Positions 47,990 through 59,102 of a stretch of DNA of 64,000 nucleotides are shown piece by piece. The stretch's first letter is position 1. The number at the start of each line of letters is the position of its first letter. Origin of the DNA: Vibrio gazogenes (GTDB lineage Bacteria > Pseudomonadota > Gammaproteobacteria > Enterobacterales > Vibrionaceae); contig NZ_CP018835.1 in the NCBI RefSeq assembly GCF_002196515.1, positions 496,001 to 560,000 on the forward strand, written 5' to 3'. The position numbers and the translations under genes were made by a program. Below the pieces are notes generated by a model. The model made no database searches. It worked only from the letters and a program-made list of their open reading frames with translations, and was not told the DNA's origin.

Positions 47990-48840
47990 CCTTGCTCACA
48001 GAGTGCCCGAATACTGGTCAGGCAATGGGAAGGCACAAACTGAATCTCCGCTTTAGCGAGTCGATAACATAACCTCAATTGTGCCAATGTCTGACGGTAT
48101 GCTTTAGTGTCTTCACAGATAATATTCGCCAGCCAGTGCTGATCCAGATTGTCACTGAGGCTCTCGATCAGCCAACAGGCATCAGCTAACAAAAATACCC
48201 ATTGCGCCTGCAATCGGACTAACATCCCCATCTGACCGGCAGCATGTCCGGGCAAGCTGACCAGATAAAGTGAGCCGTCATTAAACAAATCTTTACAATA
48301 CAGCTCAACACCTTGAAGCTGTGGTAAAAGTGCATCGATGCGGTGATCAAATTGATCATGAAAGTGCAACTGTTGGTGAATATCATCCGGAATCAGTTGA
48401 CGCAAATACCCTTTTCTGACACCACTAAAACGACCTCGATGCTTGATCGCATTAAACCCCGTTTTTGAGCAGTGAATCGCAGCATGGCCGAATTCACTCA
48501 CCGCAGCGATATGATCGGCATGGAAATGAGACAATACCAAATGGCTCACCTGTGGTGTATCAATCCCCATGCGACCAAGCTGCGCAGTAATGTCTTCTCC
48601 ATGCTGCAAATGGCACGGTGTTGTCCATGCATAAAACCTTTCCGGAAAGGTGCGCGTCGCAGCGAAGAAATGCTGATGATATCCCGTATCAAAGAGTACA
48701 TAGCCCTGCTCAGGGTGCTTGATCAAAGCCACCGCAGCGGGGAAAGCCCTTGGTTTGAGGCCACTGCCGGGTTTGACGACAAACCCCGGATGAACACAAT
48801 AGCCACCTTCAAAGATTCTGAGTTGCAAACCATCTGACAT
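47977..48840 (-). CDS. Metallo-beta-lactamase-fold hydrolase (lactonase-like)
   Basis: This protein of about 287 residues has the dinuclear metal motif LSHFHADHIA (HxHxDH), a later His in LPGHAAGQMG, an Asp in FLLADACWL and His in VPSHCL. This is the pattern of AHL-lactonase-type MBL enzymes. I start at ATG 48840 (AAGGA upstream) in preference to 48870. It overlaps the reductase gene by 32 bp. It may hydrolyse a lactone or thioester intermediate of the pathway. Confidence 0.78.
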   Translation of the reverse strand: MSDGLQLRIFEGGYCVHPGFVVKPGSGLKPRAFPAAVALIKHPEQGYVLFDTGYHQHFFAATRTFPERFYAWTTPCHLQHGEDITAQLGRMGIDTPQVSHLVLSHFHADHIAAVSEFGHAAIHCSKTGFNAIKHRGRFSGVRKGYLRQLIPDDIHQQLHFHDQFDHRIDALLPQLQGVELYCKDLFNDGSLYLVSLPGHAAGQMGMLVRLQAQWVFLLADACWLIESLSDNLDQHWLANIICEDTKAYRQTLAQLRLCYRLAKAEIQFVPSHCLTSIRALCEQGWLR

Positions 48841-49795
48841 ATTGCTCGATTCCTTGGTTGATTGTGACATGTGGCTGATAACCTAATATTTCTCTGGCTT
48901 TCGTGATGTCCAGCGTCTGGTGATGATGAAGAAGTCCGGCGCTATAGTGAGTCAAACGGGGCTCAGGATGAGAAGGAAGCCGCTGACGGATCCACTCATT
49001 CAGTGTCAAGAGTGGCCGCAAAACCGAATACGGGAGTCGTCGGATAGTCACCGGATGATTCAGGGCCGTCAGCAACTGTTGCAACAGCATCTCAACAGGC
49101 ATCGGTTCACCGTTACTGATATTGAAAATCTCCCCGTGTGACAAATCTTCAATTTGGGTACAGGCCAGCATCGCAGCATGGGCAACGTTATCAACACACG
49201 TTAAATCGACCACCGGATTACGGCCTGATGGTAATAGCAACTGCCCGCGGAATACGCTACTCAGCACTCGTGGAATGATCGCTCGGTCATTCGGCCCGAA
49301 AATACCACGCGGACGTAAAATAATACTTTTGACTGGATTATTCTCGACCACACGTTCCGCGAGATATTTCGTTTTCGCATAGTCATTACACCATTGACGC
49401 GCCAGCGCATCTTTCTCGGTAATTGCCCATCGGTCAGCGTAGTCAAAATAGACACTGGTGGTTGAGATATGAACCAGACATGGCACATTCTGAATTCGGG
49501 CCGCTTCAACAAGATTCTGGGTTGCCGCAACGTTCGCTTGAAAGAATTGCTCGTAAGTTCCCCAAGGGCTGGATAAAGCGGCACAGTGAATGATGGCATC
49601 AACGCCCTGACAAGCCTCTATCAACGCTGCCCGATCATTTAAATCCAGTAAATATGCAACGGCATTATAGTCACGTTCCAACTGGCGCGCGATATCAGCA
49701 TTTCTGGCAATAAAACGGAGTTGGTGTTGCTGATGGAATAAGCGTATCAGTGCACTACCCAACATACCGCTACCGCCGGTAATGAGAATTTTCAT
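48809..49795 (-). CDS. NAD-dependent epimerase/3-beta-HSD-like reductase (OleD-like)
   Basis: This 328-residue extended SDR has TGGSGMLGSALIRLF (NAD-binding), the catalytic YAKTK motif (NDYAKTKYLAE) with Ser/Thr in ISTTSVYF, and RPRGIFGP. Its similarity in type to 3-beta-hydroxysteroid dehydrogenases and OleD, plus location directly after a KAS III gene, suggests it reduces a beta-ketoacyl product. Its ATG overlaps the KAS III stop (4 bp). Confidence 0.8.
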   Translation of the reverse strand: MKILITGGSGMLGSALIRLFHQQHQLRFIARNADIARQLERDYNAVAYLLDLNDRAALIEACQGVDAIIHCAALSSPWGTYEQFFQANVAATQNLVEAARIQNVPCLVHISTTSVYFDYADRWAITEKDALARQWCNDYAKTKYLAERVVENNPVKSIILRPRGIFGPNDRAIIPRVLSSVFRGQLLLPSGRNPVVDLTCVDNVAHAAMLACTQIEDLSHGEIFNISNGEPMPVEMLLQQLLTALNHPVTIRRLPYSVLRPLLTLNEWIRQRLPSHPEPRLTHYSAGLLHHHQTLDITKAREILGYQPHVTINQGIEQYVRWFATQNL

Positions 49796-50787
49796 AGATA
49801 AATCAAACCCATCCCAAGTGATAGCCCAGCAGCCGAACCGATCAGTAATACACTTTTACCCTTCGTATCCGGTTCATGTCTCAGCAAATGGAGATTAATA
49901 GGAATGGAAGCAGCAACCTGATTGCCTAACGTTGAAAAACGGTTGACGACTTGCGAGGCAGAAAACCCTGTCATTTTGGGCATTTTTTCTAATGCCCGGA
50001 AGCTCGCCTGATGCGGCAGTAAATAATCAATATCGTCTTGACTCATCTGTGCCTGAGCCAGCCCATGTTGCAGAAATTCCGGTAAGACTTGAGCCACCTT
50101 GCGAAATAAATTTTTACCATCCATAAAAAAGCGACAAACATTGAGATTCTCATCGTGAGATATTCGATGAGGATTAAGAAAACTACCTCCGCCCGGGATC
50201 TGACAATATTGATATCCCGAATGATGGGTTTCAAAGCGACGAGTGACCAATCCGGGGCTATGCTGATTGGCCGCAAGTAAAAATGCAGCAGCACCGTCGG
50301 CAAATAACGTCGCAATTTCTTTCTGGGGAGGAAAAGAACGATTTAACGTAATTCCCGTTGCGACTTCACTCGTTACAATCAGAATACGTTGATAACGTTT
50401 TGCCAAAAACAGGCTGTGGGATAGATCCAATGCCGTTAAGAATGACAAACAGGTGCTATTTAAATCAAAGCTTTCGATACCGCACGGAGCATCAAGGGCA
50501 GCAAGCAGTGCAGATGCATCATAGGGTAACGATTGATGATGGGTCCCGCTGGCATAAATGACCAAATCAATATCTGAGAGACTGAATTCGGTCTGACTGA
50601 AACAATCTTCGACGGCCCTGCGCCCCATCTCGATCGCACTTTCCGTTTCTCCGGCAACATGCCGGTACTCAACGCCAAACCTTTTTCTGACTGTTCCGCT
50701 AGGCAGTGCCAGAAAATCGTCCATTTGCTCCGAAGACCACCGATTTTTAGGTAAATAGATACCACTAGAAACAATATCGAATGCCAT
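49792..50787 (-). CDS. KAS III-type ketoacyl synthase (OleA-like), first gene of the operon
   Basis: This 331-residue thiolase-fold enzyme has the KAS III triad: Cys in DLNSTCLSFLTALD, His in YLLPHQASFRAL and Asn in STLGNQVAASIP. It condenses an acyl-CoA or acyl-ACP with a second unit. It differs from housekeeping FabH in context and start (MAFDIVSSGIYLPKNRWSSE). It heads a five-gene overlapping operon; a promoter must lie in 50788-51014, which holds no gene. Confidence 0.83.
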   Translation of the reverse strand: MAFDIVSSGIYLPKNRWSSEQMDDFLALPSGTVRKRFGVEYRHVAGETESAIEMGRRAVEDCFSQTEFSLSDIDLVIYASGTHHQSLPYDASALLAALDAPCGIESFDLNSTCLSFLTALDLSHSLFLAKRYQRILIVTSEVATGITLNRSFPPQKEIATLFADGAAAFLLAANQHSPGLVTRRFETHHSGYQYCQIPGGGSFLNPHRISHDENLNVCRFFMDGKNLFRKVAQVLPEFLQHGLAQAQMSQDDIDYLLPHQASFRALEKMPKMTGFSASQVVNRFSTLGNQVAASIPINLHLLRHEPDTKGKSVLLIGSAAGLSLGMGLIYL

Positions 50788-51014
50788 AAGTTCTCATCAC
50801 ATCAAAATAAAAAACAGTGTTCAAAATACTATGAGGGACAATGTAAGTCTAGTCTATTTCATCGGTTATCATGACAATATGGGTCAAGTTCACATTCTGA
50901 TTGACTGATGTGATAGACAAAAAACAGGGGAAACGAAATGCAGAAAGAGATATTAAAACAAACTCACAATAGCGACATGCTTTTGATTAGAAAATGAGAT
51001 TCAGGAAAAAGATT

Positions 51015-51090
51015 TGGAGCGACACACGGGGTTCGAACCCGTGACCTCAACCTTGGCAAGGTTGCGCTCTACCAACTGAGCTAGTGTCGC
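51015..51090 (-). tRNA. tRNA-Gly (anticodon GCC), second copy
   Basis: The 76-nt cloverleaf shares D and anticodon arms with the copy at 45180-45255, with acceptor GCGACAC...GTGTCGC and encoded TCCA. Confidence 0.96.
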
Positions 51091-51110
51091 ATTGAAGTCT
51101 CGGAAGAAAA

Positions 51111-51184
51111 TGGAGGCGCGTCCCGGAGTCGAACCGAGGTCCACGGATTTGCAATCCGCTGCATAGCCACTCTGCCAACGCGCC
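51111..51184 (-). tRNA. tRNA-Cys (anticodon GCA)
   Basis: The 74-nt cloverleaf has acceptor GGCGCGT/ACGCGCC, anticodon loop TTGCAAA (GCA), T-loop GGTTCGACT and encoded TCCA. It is 20 bp upstream of tRNA-Gly in the same transcript. Confidence 0.95.
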
Positions 51185-51446
51185 AACTTTTACATATCGA
51201 AGAGGTGAAATTCCCGTCTCTGATACGGGTTCGCATTCTACGGATTCACTCAATGCAGTCAACAAAATTTTTTGCTTTTTGAATTATTTGCCTATTTTAC
51301 ACTCAAATGGTGTAAGCCCCGCCGATCTCCCTGACCCGTCCCGTCAGATTCTTCTTCTGACCTAACAATTTCGACATTCAACTGTTGCGATATACAGCGG
51401 TTATTTCTATGGTAATGCCATCCATTTGTGAACAGGTGAAAATGCC

Positions 51447-51689
51447 ATGAAATTTACTGCACAACTGCTTAATGAACTTAACTTACTACTTCAATTTGAT
51501 CTGAATAGTCGTGATACCGGTATTAAAGTCCACAAAACGGCCGAAAAGAAAGTTCAGGATGCCGTTGAAGCTCTCTATCGGAAAAACCTATGCACCCATC
51601 CGGACGGTGGTTATTTAACTGATGAAGGTATCGAAATTGCTCAGGATGCTGATCGTATTCTCCGAGTGCTGGCACCGGAACCGGAATAA
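51447..51689 (+). CDS. Small conserved protein, TIGR02647-like
   Basis: This 80-residue protein (MKFTAQLLNELNLLLQFDLN; GYLTDEGIEIAQDADRILRV) resembles a small family found in vibrios and pseudomonads with a winged-helix-like pattern. Function unknown. It lies 8 bp before the yeeZ-like gene. Confidence 0.72.
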   Translation: MKFTAQLLNELNLLLQFDLNSRDTGIKVHKTAEKKVQDAVEALYRKNLCTHPDGGYLTDEGIEIAQDADRILRVLAPEPE

Positions 51690-51697
51690 AAACAGAG

Positions 51698-52528
51698 ATG
51701 ACGAAACATATTACAATCATTGGTGCCGGCTGGCTTGGCTTACCACTGACACATCATTTATCTGATTCTTGCCGTGTTTTCGCCAGTAAAACCACACCGG
51801 CCGGAGCCGATGCCCTGAAACTTGAGGGCATTCGTAGTTTCTGCTTTCATTTCGAACAGTCCAACAGCCCCTTATCCGATACACTGGCCGCACAGCAGTC
51901 CGAAATAGTGATTGGCTGCTTTCCGCCTGGATTCAGACAGAATAAACAGGATGAATATGCGCATTATTGGGGCTACCTGGTCGAGCAATGCAAAATTGCA
52001 CAAGTGAAAAAGTTAGTCATGATCAGTACGACCGGTGTTTATCCCAACCATCCCGGAGTGATGACAGAGCAAGATGCAAGCCTGACCCTCGCGCAAGATA
52101 ATGCTGATTTCAGTACATCAGCCCGAGTCTTACTCACGGCAGAGCAGCATGTGATCGATAGCGGGCTCGACTATGCAATCCTGCGCTTTAGCGGATTAAT
52201 CGGCCCCAAACGCCATCCGGCTCGATTTGTCCCTAAACTCAAACAAGTCAGTTCACGTGCACCCGCCAATATATTGCATCTTGATGATGCCATTGGCAGT
52301 GTTCGTTATATTCTGGAACAAGAACTCTCCGGGATTTTTAATGTCACAACGCCGGAAACCGTCAGCAAAGCAGAGTTTTATCAAGCAGCACTAGACACCG
52401 TGTCATCAGAAGCGGCTTTACCACCGATTGTCGCGCAGGAAGATAAGCAAGTCAGCAGTGATAAACTTTGCCGTTGCGGCTATTCATTCCATTATCAGCA
52501 CACGCTGGATGCACTCCGTTACCTATAA
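51698..52528 (+). CDS. SDR-type NAD(P)-binding protein (YeeZ-like)
   Basis: This 276-residue protein has IIGAGWLGLPL at the N-terminus (Rossmann GxGxxG) and MISTTGVYPNHPG, the atypical extended SDR pattern of YeeZ. It lacks a clear YxxxK motif, so catalytic activity is uncertain. Probably cotranscribed with the preceding small gene; it converges on tdk. Confidence 0.78.
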   Translation: MTKHITIIGAGWLGLPLTHHLSDSCRVFASKTTPAGADALKLEGIRSFCFHFEQSNSPLSDTLAAQQSEIVIGCFPPGFRQNKQDEYAHYWGYLVEQCKIAQVKKLVMISTTGVYPNHPGVMTEQDASLTLAQDNADFSTSARVLLTAEQHVIDSGLDYAILRFSGLIGPKRHPARFVPKLKQVSSRAPANILHLDDAIGSVRYILEQELSGIFNVTTPETVSKAEFYQAALDTVSSEAALPPIVAQEDKQVSSDKLCRCGYSFHYQHTLDALRYL

Positions 52529-52548
52529 TCTTTTCAAGAAGGGGCCAA

Positions 52549-53130
52549 TCACAGACGCCCCAATGCCTCTTTATAGTGTTTGCGACAAACGGAGACATAA
52601 CGGTCATTACCACCAATATCAACCTGAGCACCTTCGGCAATCGGTTGTCCTTGGGCATCGACACGCACCACCATGTTGGCTTTTTTACCGCAATGACAGA
52701 TGGTTTTCAGTTCCACCAACTTATCCGCCCAAGCTAACAGATGCTGACTTCCCGGAAAGAGTTCACCTTTAAAATCAGAACGCAGCCCATAGCAAAGCAC
52801 CGGAATACCAAGTCGATCCACGACATCTGTCAACTGATACACTTGCTCTTTCGATAAAAACTGGCATTCGTCGATTAAAATACAGTCGACTTTCATTTGC
52901 TGATGTAATTGGTCAATTTCCTCAAACAAATCGGAAGACTCGCGAAAAAGATAAGCCTCTTCTTCCAACCCGATTCGAGAGCTGACTTTTCCCACCCCGA
53001 ATCGATCATCAATGGCTGCGGTATAAATCACGGGATTCATGCCCCGCTCCCGATAGTTAAAAGAAGATTGAAGGAGTGTGGTCGATTTCCCTGCGTTCAT
53101 AGCAGAGTAATAAAAATACATCTGGGCCAA
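52549..53130 (-). CDS. tdk: Thymidine kinase
   Basis: This 193-residue type II thymidine kinase has P-loop [13 protein letters not shown], Walker B-like [10 protein letters not shown], the lasso region and zinc-binding Cys (CHCGKKA, and VCRKHY near the end). It phosphorylates thymidine for salvage. Confidence 0.95.
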   Translation of the reverse strand: MAQMYFYYSAMNAGKSTTLLQSSFNYRERGMNPVIYTAAIDDRFGVGKVSSRIGLEEEAYLFRESSDLFEEIDQLHQQMKVDCILIDECQFLSKEQVYQLTDVVDRLGIPVLCYGLRSDFKGELFPGSQHLLAWADKLVELKTICHCGKKANMVVRVDAQGQPIAEGAQVDIGGNDRYVSVCRKHYKEALGRL

Positions 53131-53216
53131 AGTATTTTCCTGTGTTCATTACCAGACAATCTCTATATACAAAAAATTGCCTATACAACTTGTTTCTTTT
53201 TTGAGCGCCGAATACG

Positions 53217-53241
53217 AAAAAGGTGGCAATCAGCCACCTTT
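53217..53241 (-). terminator. aspS terminator
   Basis: AAAGGTGGC-TGATT-GCCACCTTT followed by TT on the minus strand (five T in a row including the stem), about 20 bp after aspS. Confidence 0.82.
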
Positions 53242-53260
53242 GTTACATCATTCTGCTTAA

Positions 53261-55033
53261 TCAAACATCTTCCGCTTTAGCGCGTACAGCAATCGCCAGC
53301 TCTTCAAGTGCTGCAGGATTTGCTTCGCTTGGTGCTTCAGTCATCGGGCAAGCGGCCGCGGTGGTCTTCGGAAATGCAATCACATCACGAATATTTTCAG
53401 TGCCACACAGCAACATGACCAAGCGGTCAAAACCAAAGGCTAAACCAGCATGAGGCGGTGTACCGAATTTTAGTGCATCCAACAGGAAGCCGAACTTCCG
53501 GCGCTGTTCATCTTCTTCAATCCCTAAGATATCAAACACAGCGGTCTGCATTGCAGAGTCATGAATACGCACTGAGCCACCACCGACTTCATAGCCATTC
53601 AAGACCATGTCATAGGCATTTGAGTTTACATTGGCCGGATTGGCTTTCAGTTCATCAGCTGTGACACCTAATGGTGAAGTAAACGGATGGTGCATCGCAT
53701 GAAGTTGCCCTTCATCGTCTTCTTCAAACATTGGGAAATCAACGACCCATAACGGTGCCCAGGCAGACTCATCTGTCAGGGATAAGTCTGTACCCAGTTT
53801 TAATCGCAATGCACCCAATGCTTCTGACACAACATTGACTTTATCGGCACCAAAGAGAATGATATCGCCGCTTTGAGCCTGCGTGCGTTCCAGAATCGAT
53901 TCAATCACAGATTCAGACAAGAATTTAGCCACAGGAGACTGAATGCCTTCCATACCAGCTGCACGGTCATTGACTTTCAACCATGCCAATCCTTTCGCAC
54001 CATAGATAGAGACGAATTCACCGTACCCATCAATCTGTTTACGCGTCAAGCTTGCGCCACCCGGCACACGAATCACGGCAACCCGACCTTTGGCATCATT
54101 CGCAGGCCCGGAGAAGACTTTAAACTCGACCTCTTTGACCAAATCGGCAATATCGACCAATTCCAGCGGGTTACGCAAATCAGGCTTATCGCTACCGAAG
54201 CGACGCATCGCTTCACTATATGGCATCACTGGGAATGCGCCTAAATCGACATCAAGCAGCTCTTGCCACATCTCACGGACCATTTTCTCGGTCACGGCAC
54301 GCACTTCGTCAGCAGTCATAAATGATGTTTCAATATCGATCTGAGTAAACTCAGGCTGACGATCCGCTCGTAAGTCTTCATCACGGAAACACTTCACAAT
54401 CTGATAGTAGCGGTCAAATCCTGACATCATCAGCAATTGTTTAAACAACTGTGGTGACTGAGGCAACGCATAAAATTTACCTTTATGAACCCGGCTCGGC
54501 ACAAGATAGTCGCGCGCCCCTTCCGGGGTGGCTTTCGTCAAGACCGGTGTTTCGATATCGAGGAATCCCTGTCCATCGAGGAAGCGGCGCACAAAGCTGG
54601 AAGCACGAGCACGCAATTTGATGCGGTCACTCATTTCCGGACGACGTAAGTCCAGATAACGATATTTCAAACGCTGTTCTTCAGAGTTTTTCTGATTAGA
54701 GTCTAATGGCAATACATCAGATCGGTTGATAATTTCCAGCTGAGTAGCAAGGATTTCGACTTCTCCGGTTGCCATATCGCGATTGATCTGAGTGTCCGGA
54801 CGTGCTCTGACTTCACCGATCAAACGAATACAAAACTCACTACGCAGTTGGTTCGCAACCTCAAAGACATCTGCCATATCAGGGTCAACAACAACCTGAA
54901 CCAGTCCTTCACGATCTCGCATATCAATAAAGATCAGTCCGCCCAGATCCCGACGACGATTCACCCAACCACAAAGTTCTACATTCTGCCCGACAAGGGA
55001 CTTGTTTAGGTGACCACAATAATGGCTACGCAT
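53261..55033 (-). CDS. aspS: Aspartate-tRNA ligase
   Basis: This 590-residue class II synthetase has the N-terminal OB anticodon-binding domain ([20 protein letters not shown]), motif 2 ([18 protein letters not shown]), the bacterial GAD insertion and motif 3 ([14 protein letters not shown]). ATG 55033 gives the start [12 protein letters not shown] and the exact E. coli length; the frame continues to 55111 without family similarity. Confidence 0.97.
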   Translation of the reverse strand: MRSHYCGHLNKSLVGQNVELCGWVNRRRDLGGLIFIDMRDREGLVQVVVDPDMADVFEVANQLRSEFCIRLIGEVRARPDTQINRDMATGEVEILATQLEIINRSDVLPLDSNQKNSEEQRLKYRYLDLRRPEMSDRIKLRARASSFVRRFLDGQGFLDIETPVLTKATPEGARDYLVPSRVHKGKFYALPQSPQLFKQLLMMSGFDRYYQIVKCFRDEDLRADRQPEFTQIDIETSFMTADEVRAVTEKMVREMWQELLDVDLGAFPVMPYSEAMRRFGSDKPDLRNPLELVDIADLVKEVEFKVFSGPANDAKGRVAVIRVPGGASLTRKQIDGYGEFVSIYGAKGLAWLKVNDRAAGMEGIQSPVAKFLSESVIESILERTQAQSGDIILFGADKVNVVSEALGALRLKLGTDLSLTDESAWAPLWVVDFPMFEEDDEGQLHAMHHPFTSPLGVTADELKANPANVNSNAYDMVLNGYEVGGGSVRIHDSAMQTAVFDILGIEEDEQRRKFGFLLDALKFGTPPHAGLAFGFDRLVMLLCGTENIRDVIAFPKTTAAACPMTEAPSEANPAALEELAIAVRAKAEDV

Positions 55034-55388
55034 AATGAGTTTCCCAATTTCCAATAACTGATTCAAATCTTCACTGCCCGCTTGTATATCCAGACCAGCG
55101 GACAACAACAAAATATCCTAAATAACCGTGCGACTGTTCAACCAAGCTATTCAATCAAGTAATTGCGACATACAATGCCGAATCAATATTTGCTAATAAC
55201 GTTGCATTGGATCTCGCAGTATTTGATGACTTGGTAAACCTTGAAGATCATCACTGCACCCATGACTCAGTCGCAATCGTCACCGTGTACGTGTATAACG
55301 GTGTAAAGAAATAGGCGCTGATTATAGCGCTAAAAGACCGGCTTCTTCAAAACGATATCGCGCATTTGACACAATTTAAATTGAAAAA
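55034..55388. other. Divergent aspS / DUF72 intergenic region
   Basis: This 355-bp stretch holds the promoters of aspS and the DUF72 gene. I see no gene, strong hairpin or repeat in it. Confidence 0.4.
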
Positions 55389-56261
55389 ATGACAAACACA
55401 CTTCCTATTCGACTCGGGCTCACGCTCTGGTCACACCCACAATGGCAGCAAACCCTGTACGGGCGAGGAACGGCCGTGTCCGAGAGACTCGAAAAATATG
55501 CTCAAGTTTTTCACACTGTCGAAGGGAATACAACATTCTATGCATCCCCTTCTCCGTCAACGGTTGCCAACTGGAAAGCAGCCACTGGGCCAGACTTCAG
55601 GTTTACCTTTAAATTACCCAAACAAATTACACATGAATTGATGTTGAAAGGCTGTGAAGACTTACTAAACCATTTCATGCAGTTAATGTCACCCCTTCAC
55701 GAACGGGTTGGTCTATGGACGATTCAGCTCCCCGCAGCGTTTAGTCCGGCACACCTTCCTGCGTTACAGCGTTTCTGTCGTTATTTCCCGGCTGATTACC
55801 CCTTGGGTGTCGAAGTCCGCCATCCGGCATTTTTTCACAAAGGCCCCGAAGAAAAACAGTTTAATCAATGGCTGGTCGAAACTCAGACGGATCGAATCAT
55901 CATGGATAGCCGCCCCGTGTTTTCAGCACCACCGGATAATGATGTGATCATCGATGCACAAAAGAAAAAACCTCGGGTTCCCGTCCATGCCATTGCAACG
56001 GCGAATCGTCCGATGGTTCGTTTTATCGGCCATCCGGACATTGCGGAAAATGATGGCTTTTTCGCGGCTTGGCTCCAAAAACTCCCAACATGGGTCGCAC
56101 AAGGCAAACAGCCCTACCTGATGATTCATACACCGGACAACCAATTGGCTCCTGAGCTGGCGCAGCGCCTTTATCAGCAGTTGCAACAGCATCTCGCACT
56201 GCCTGAGCTCCCTTCTTTTCCCGGAACCGCTGCCGATAACCACCAGATCAGCATGTTCTAA
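55389..56261 (+). CDS. DUF72 domain protein (YecE-like)
   Basis: This 290-residue TIM-barrel-type DUF72 protein has LGLTLWSHPQWQQTLYGRG at the start, VEGNTTFYASP and FTFKLPKQITHE. Biochemical function is unknown in the family. In enterics yecE lies near cmoAB, and the same order is kept here. Confidence 0.9.
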   Translation: MTNTLPIRLGLTLWSHPQWQQTLYGRGTAVSERLEKYAQVFHTVEGNTTFYASPSPSTVANWKAATGPDFRFTFKLPKQITHELMLKGCEDLLNHFMQLMSPLHERVGLWTIQLPAAFSPAHLPALQRFCRYFPADYPLGVEVRHPAFFHKGPEEKQFNQWLVETQTDRIIMDSRPVFSAPPDNDVIIDAQKKKPRVPVHAIATANRPMVRFIGHPDIAENDGFFAAWLQKLPTWVAQGKQPYLMIHTPDNQLAPELAQRLYQQLQQHLALPELPSFPGTAADNHQISMF

Positions 56262-56345
56262 TCCACTCATGATGACAATCACTCGGTTATTGCATAAAAT
56301 ACGCCCCTTTTCTTGGTTCCGTTCGCAATGGGCGGTTTGTCATAG

Positions 56346-57092
<747 letters not shown>

Positions 57093-57212
57093 TGTTTGCC
57101 GTTCAAATAAAGTGGACAACGACCATCGTCCACGCAACATCTGGCGGAACAGTCCCTTTCTCTGCTGAGAATATTCCCAGTTTTATTTTTCGTTCGCAGG
57201 ATACTCGATTCA

Positions 57213-58184
57213 ATGTTTAACTTTGCTAATTTTTATCAGCTCATCGCGCAAGATCAACGCCTCCAGCCATGGCTGAATGTTTTACCTCAGCAACTGACGG
57301 ATTGGCAAAACGATTCGCACGGAGATTTTGAGCGCTGGCTCCGATCATTGAATAAGCTCCCGACTTTTACCCCTGATCAGGTCGAACTAAAAACTGAGGT
57401 TGCTATCCAGAATCAGACGCCCTTGCCAACCGGAGAACAAAAGAAACTGGAAAACCTGCTGAAAACATTTCATCCGTGGCGAAAAGGGCCTTATCACATT
57501 CACGGTATCCATATTGATACGGAGTGGCGTTCAGATTGGAAATGGGAGCGTGTTTTATCGCATATTTCTTCGCTGAAAAACCGAAATGTGCTCGATGTTG
57601 GCTGCGGTAATGGCTACCATATGTGGCGGATGTTGGGAGAAGGTGCTCGTCTTTGTATTGGTGTCGACCCATCTCACTTATTTCTGATTCAATTTGAAGC
57701 AATACGACGGTTAATGGGCAATGACCAGAGAGCCCATCTATTACCATTAGGTATCGAAGCGCTTCCCAAACTGGAAGCATTTGATACGGTATTTAGCATG
57801 GGTGTGCTGTACCACCGTCGTTCACCGTTGGACCATTTGTTACAGTTAAAAGATCAACTGGTTGCGGGCGGAGAATTGATTCTGGAAACGCTGGTTATTG
57901 AAGGGGATGAAAACGCGGTGTTAGTTCCGGCAGATCGCTATGCGCAAATGCGAAATGTGTACTTCTTCCCTTCGGCGCTGGCATTAAAAGTGTGGCTGGA
58001 GAAATGTGGATTTATTGATGTCGTCATTGCCGATGAAAACGAAACATCGACAGAAGAACAGCGTACAACCTCATGGATGACACATAACTCATTACCTGAC
58101 TATCTTGACCCGACAAATCCGAAGAAAACAATCGAAGGCTATCCAGCACCGAGAAGAGCGATTCTGATTGCCCGTAAACCATAA
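57213..58184 (+). CDS. cmoB: tRNA U34 carboxymethyltransferase
   Basis: This 323-residue enzyme has the CmoB-specific N-terminal region ([24 protein letters not shown] [14 protein letters not shown]), SAM/carboxy-SAM motif [16 protein letters not shown] and [14 protein letters not shown]. It uses carboxy-SAM to make cmo5U34 in tRNA. Confidence 0.95.
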   Translation: MFNFANFYQLIAQDQRLQPWLNVLPQQLTDWQNDSHGDFERWLRSLNKLPTFTPDQVELKTEVAIQNQTPLPTGEQKKLENLLKTFHPWRKGPYHIHGIHIDTEWRSDWKWERVLSHISSLKNRNVLDVGCGNGYHMWRMLGEGARLCIGVDPSHLFLIQFEAIRRLMGNDQRAHLLPLGIEALPKLEAFDTVFSMGVLYHRRSPLDHLLQLKDQLVAGGELILETLVIEGDENAVLVPADRYAQMRNVYFFPSALALKVWLEKCGFIDVVIADENETSTEEQRTTSWMTHNSLPDYLDPTNPKKTIEGYPAPRRAILIARKP

Positions 58185-58290
58185 TTGACATACATCTAAC
58201 GCGCAATATAAAAATTCAGAGTACGCTAGGTCTTGGAAATCACTAGTGAATGCTTTTATCAATCATAACAACTCAAGAATTAGGTTACTC

Positions 58291-59088
58291 ATGTTTAAAC
58301 GACTTGCACTTGTGGCCGCAATATCCACACTAGCGGGATGCGTCACAACAGAGGAAAGAAGCTTACATCAACAGACAATCGCGGCAATTCATGGTTCAGA
58401 AAGCAATATTAACCAACGTCTGACCAATCTGGAGTTGCAATCCAGTAATCAAGTCGATTACATCGATAGTTTGGAGAATGAAGTTTCTTCTTTAAAACAG
58501 CAAATACATAAACTCAATCAAAATCACTATCAGCATTCATCACTGCAGGAGATTAACTCAACTCAATCACTGCAACATCTCGCTTCATCTGATCCTGTGC
58601 CGGCAAATAAGGTCGTTCTTGGTCAAGTTGAGCGAATCAGTATCGAATCGATCAAACAAACATTCGATGCCCGGGTTGATACAGGCGCTGCAACCTCTTC
58701 TCTTGACGCAACCGATATCGAAGAGTTTGAAAGAAATGGGAAAAACTGGGTTAGATTTCATTTATCTGGCCGAGATGAACACGATACGGATAAAACAGCA
58801 GACAAGAAAAATGCTGACAACAAAGCCGCCAAAAAAGAAGCCAAGGACAACTGGATTGAAGCCCCGGTATTACGTTATGTCAAAATTCGACAAGCTTCGA
58901 CATCGGAAACCGAGCGACGAGCCGTTGTTGAATTATGGATAAATGTCGGGAATATTCGTGAGCGGACAGAATTTACCCTTGCCGATCGCTCCCATATGTC
59001 ACACCCGATTTTATTGGGACGTGAATTCCTTCGCGATATTGCGCTGGTGGATGTGAGTAAAAAGTACATTCAATCCACGGCCAAATAA
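58291..59088 (+). CDS. Lipoprotein with retropepsin-like zinc protease domain (RimB-type)
   Basis: This protein of about 265 residues begins with a lipoprotein signal (LVAAISTLAGC; lipid Cys at about residue 17) after ATG 58291. A coiled-coil region follows, and residues 110-265 form the putative ATP-dependent zinc protease domain with the aspartyl-protease-like DTGAATSS motif and HPILLGREFL. It is the first gene of a conserved trio with the 7TM transglutaminase-like and ATP-grasp genes. A charged Lys/Ala/Asp insertion lies in the middle of the domain. Confidence 0.82.
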   Translation: MFKRLALVAAISTLAGCVTTEERSLHQQTIAAIHGSESNINQRLTNLELQSSNQVDYIDSLENEVSSLKQQIHKLNQNHYQHSSLQEINSTQSLQHLASSDPVPANKVVLGQVERISIESIKQTFDARVDTGAATSSLDATDIEEFERNGKNWVRFHLSGRDEHDTDKTADKKNADNKAAKKEAKDNWIEAPVLRYVKIRQASTSETERRAVVELWINVGNIRERTEFTLADRSHMSHPILLGREFLRDIALVDVSKKYIQSTAK

Positions 59089-59102
59089 TTATCTGGTGAG
59101 TA

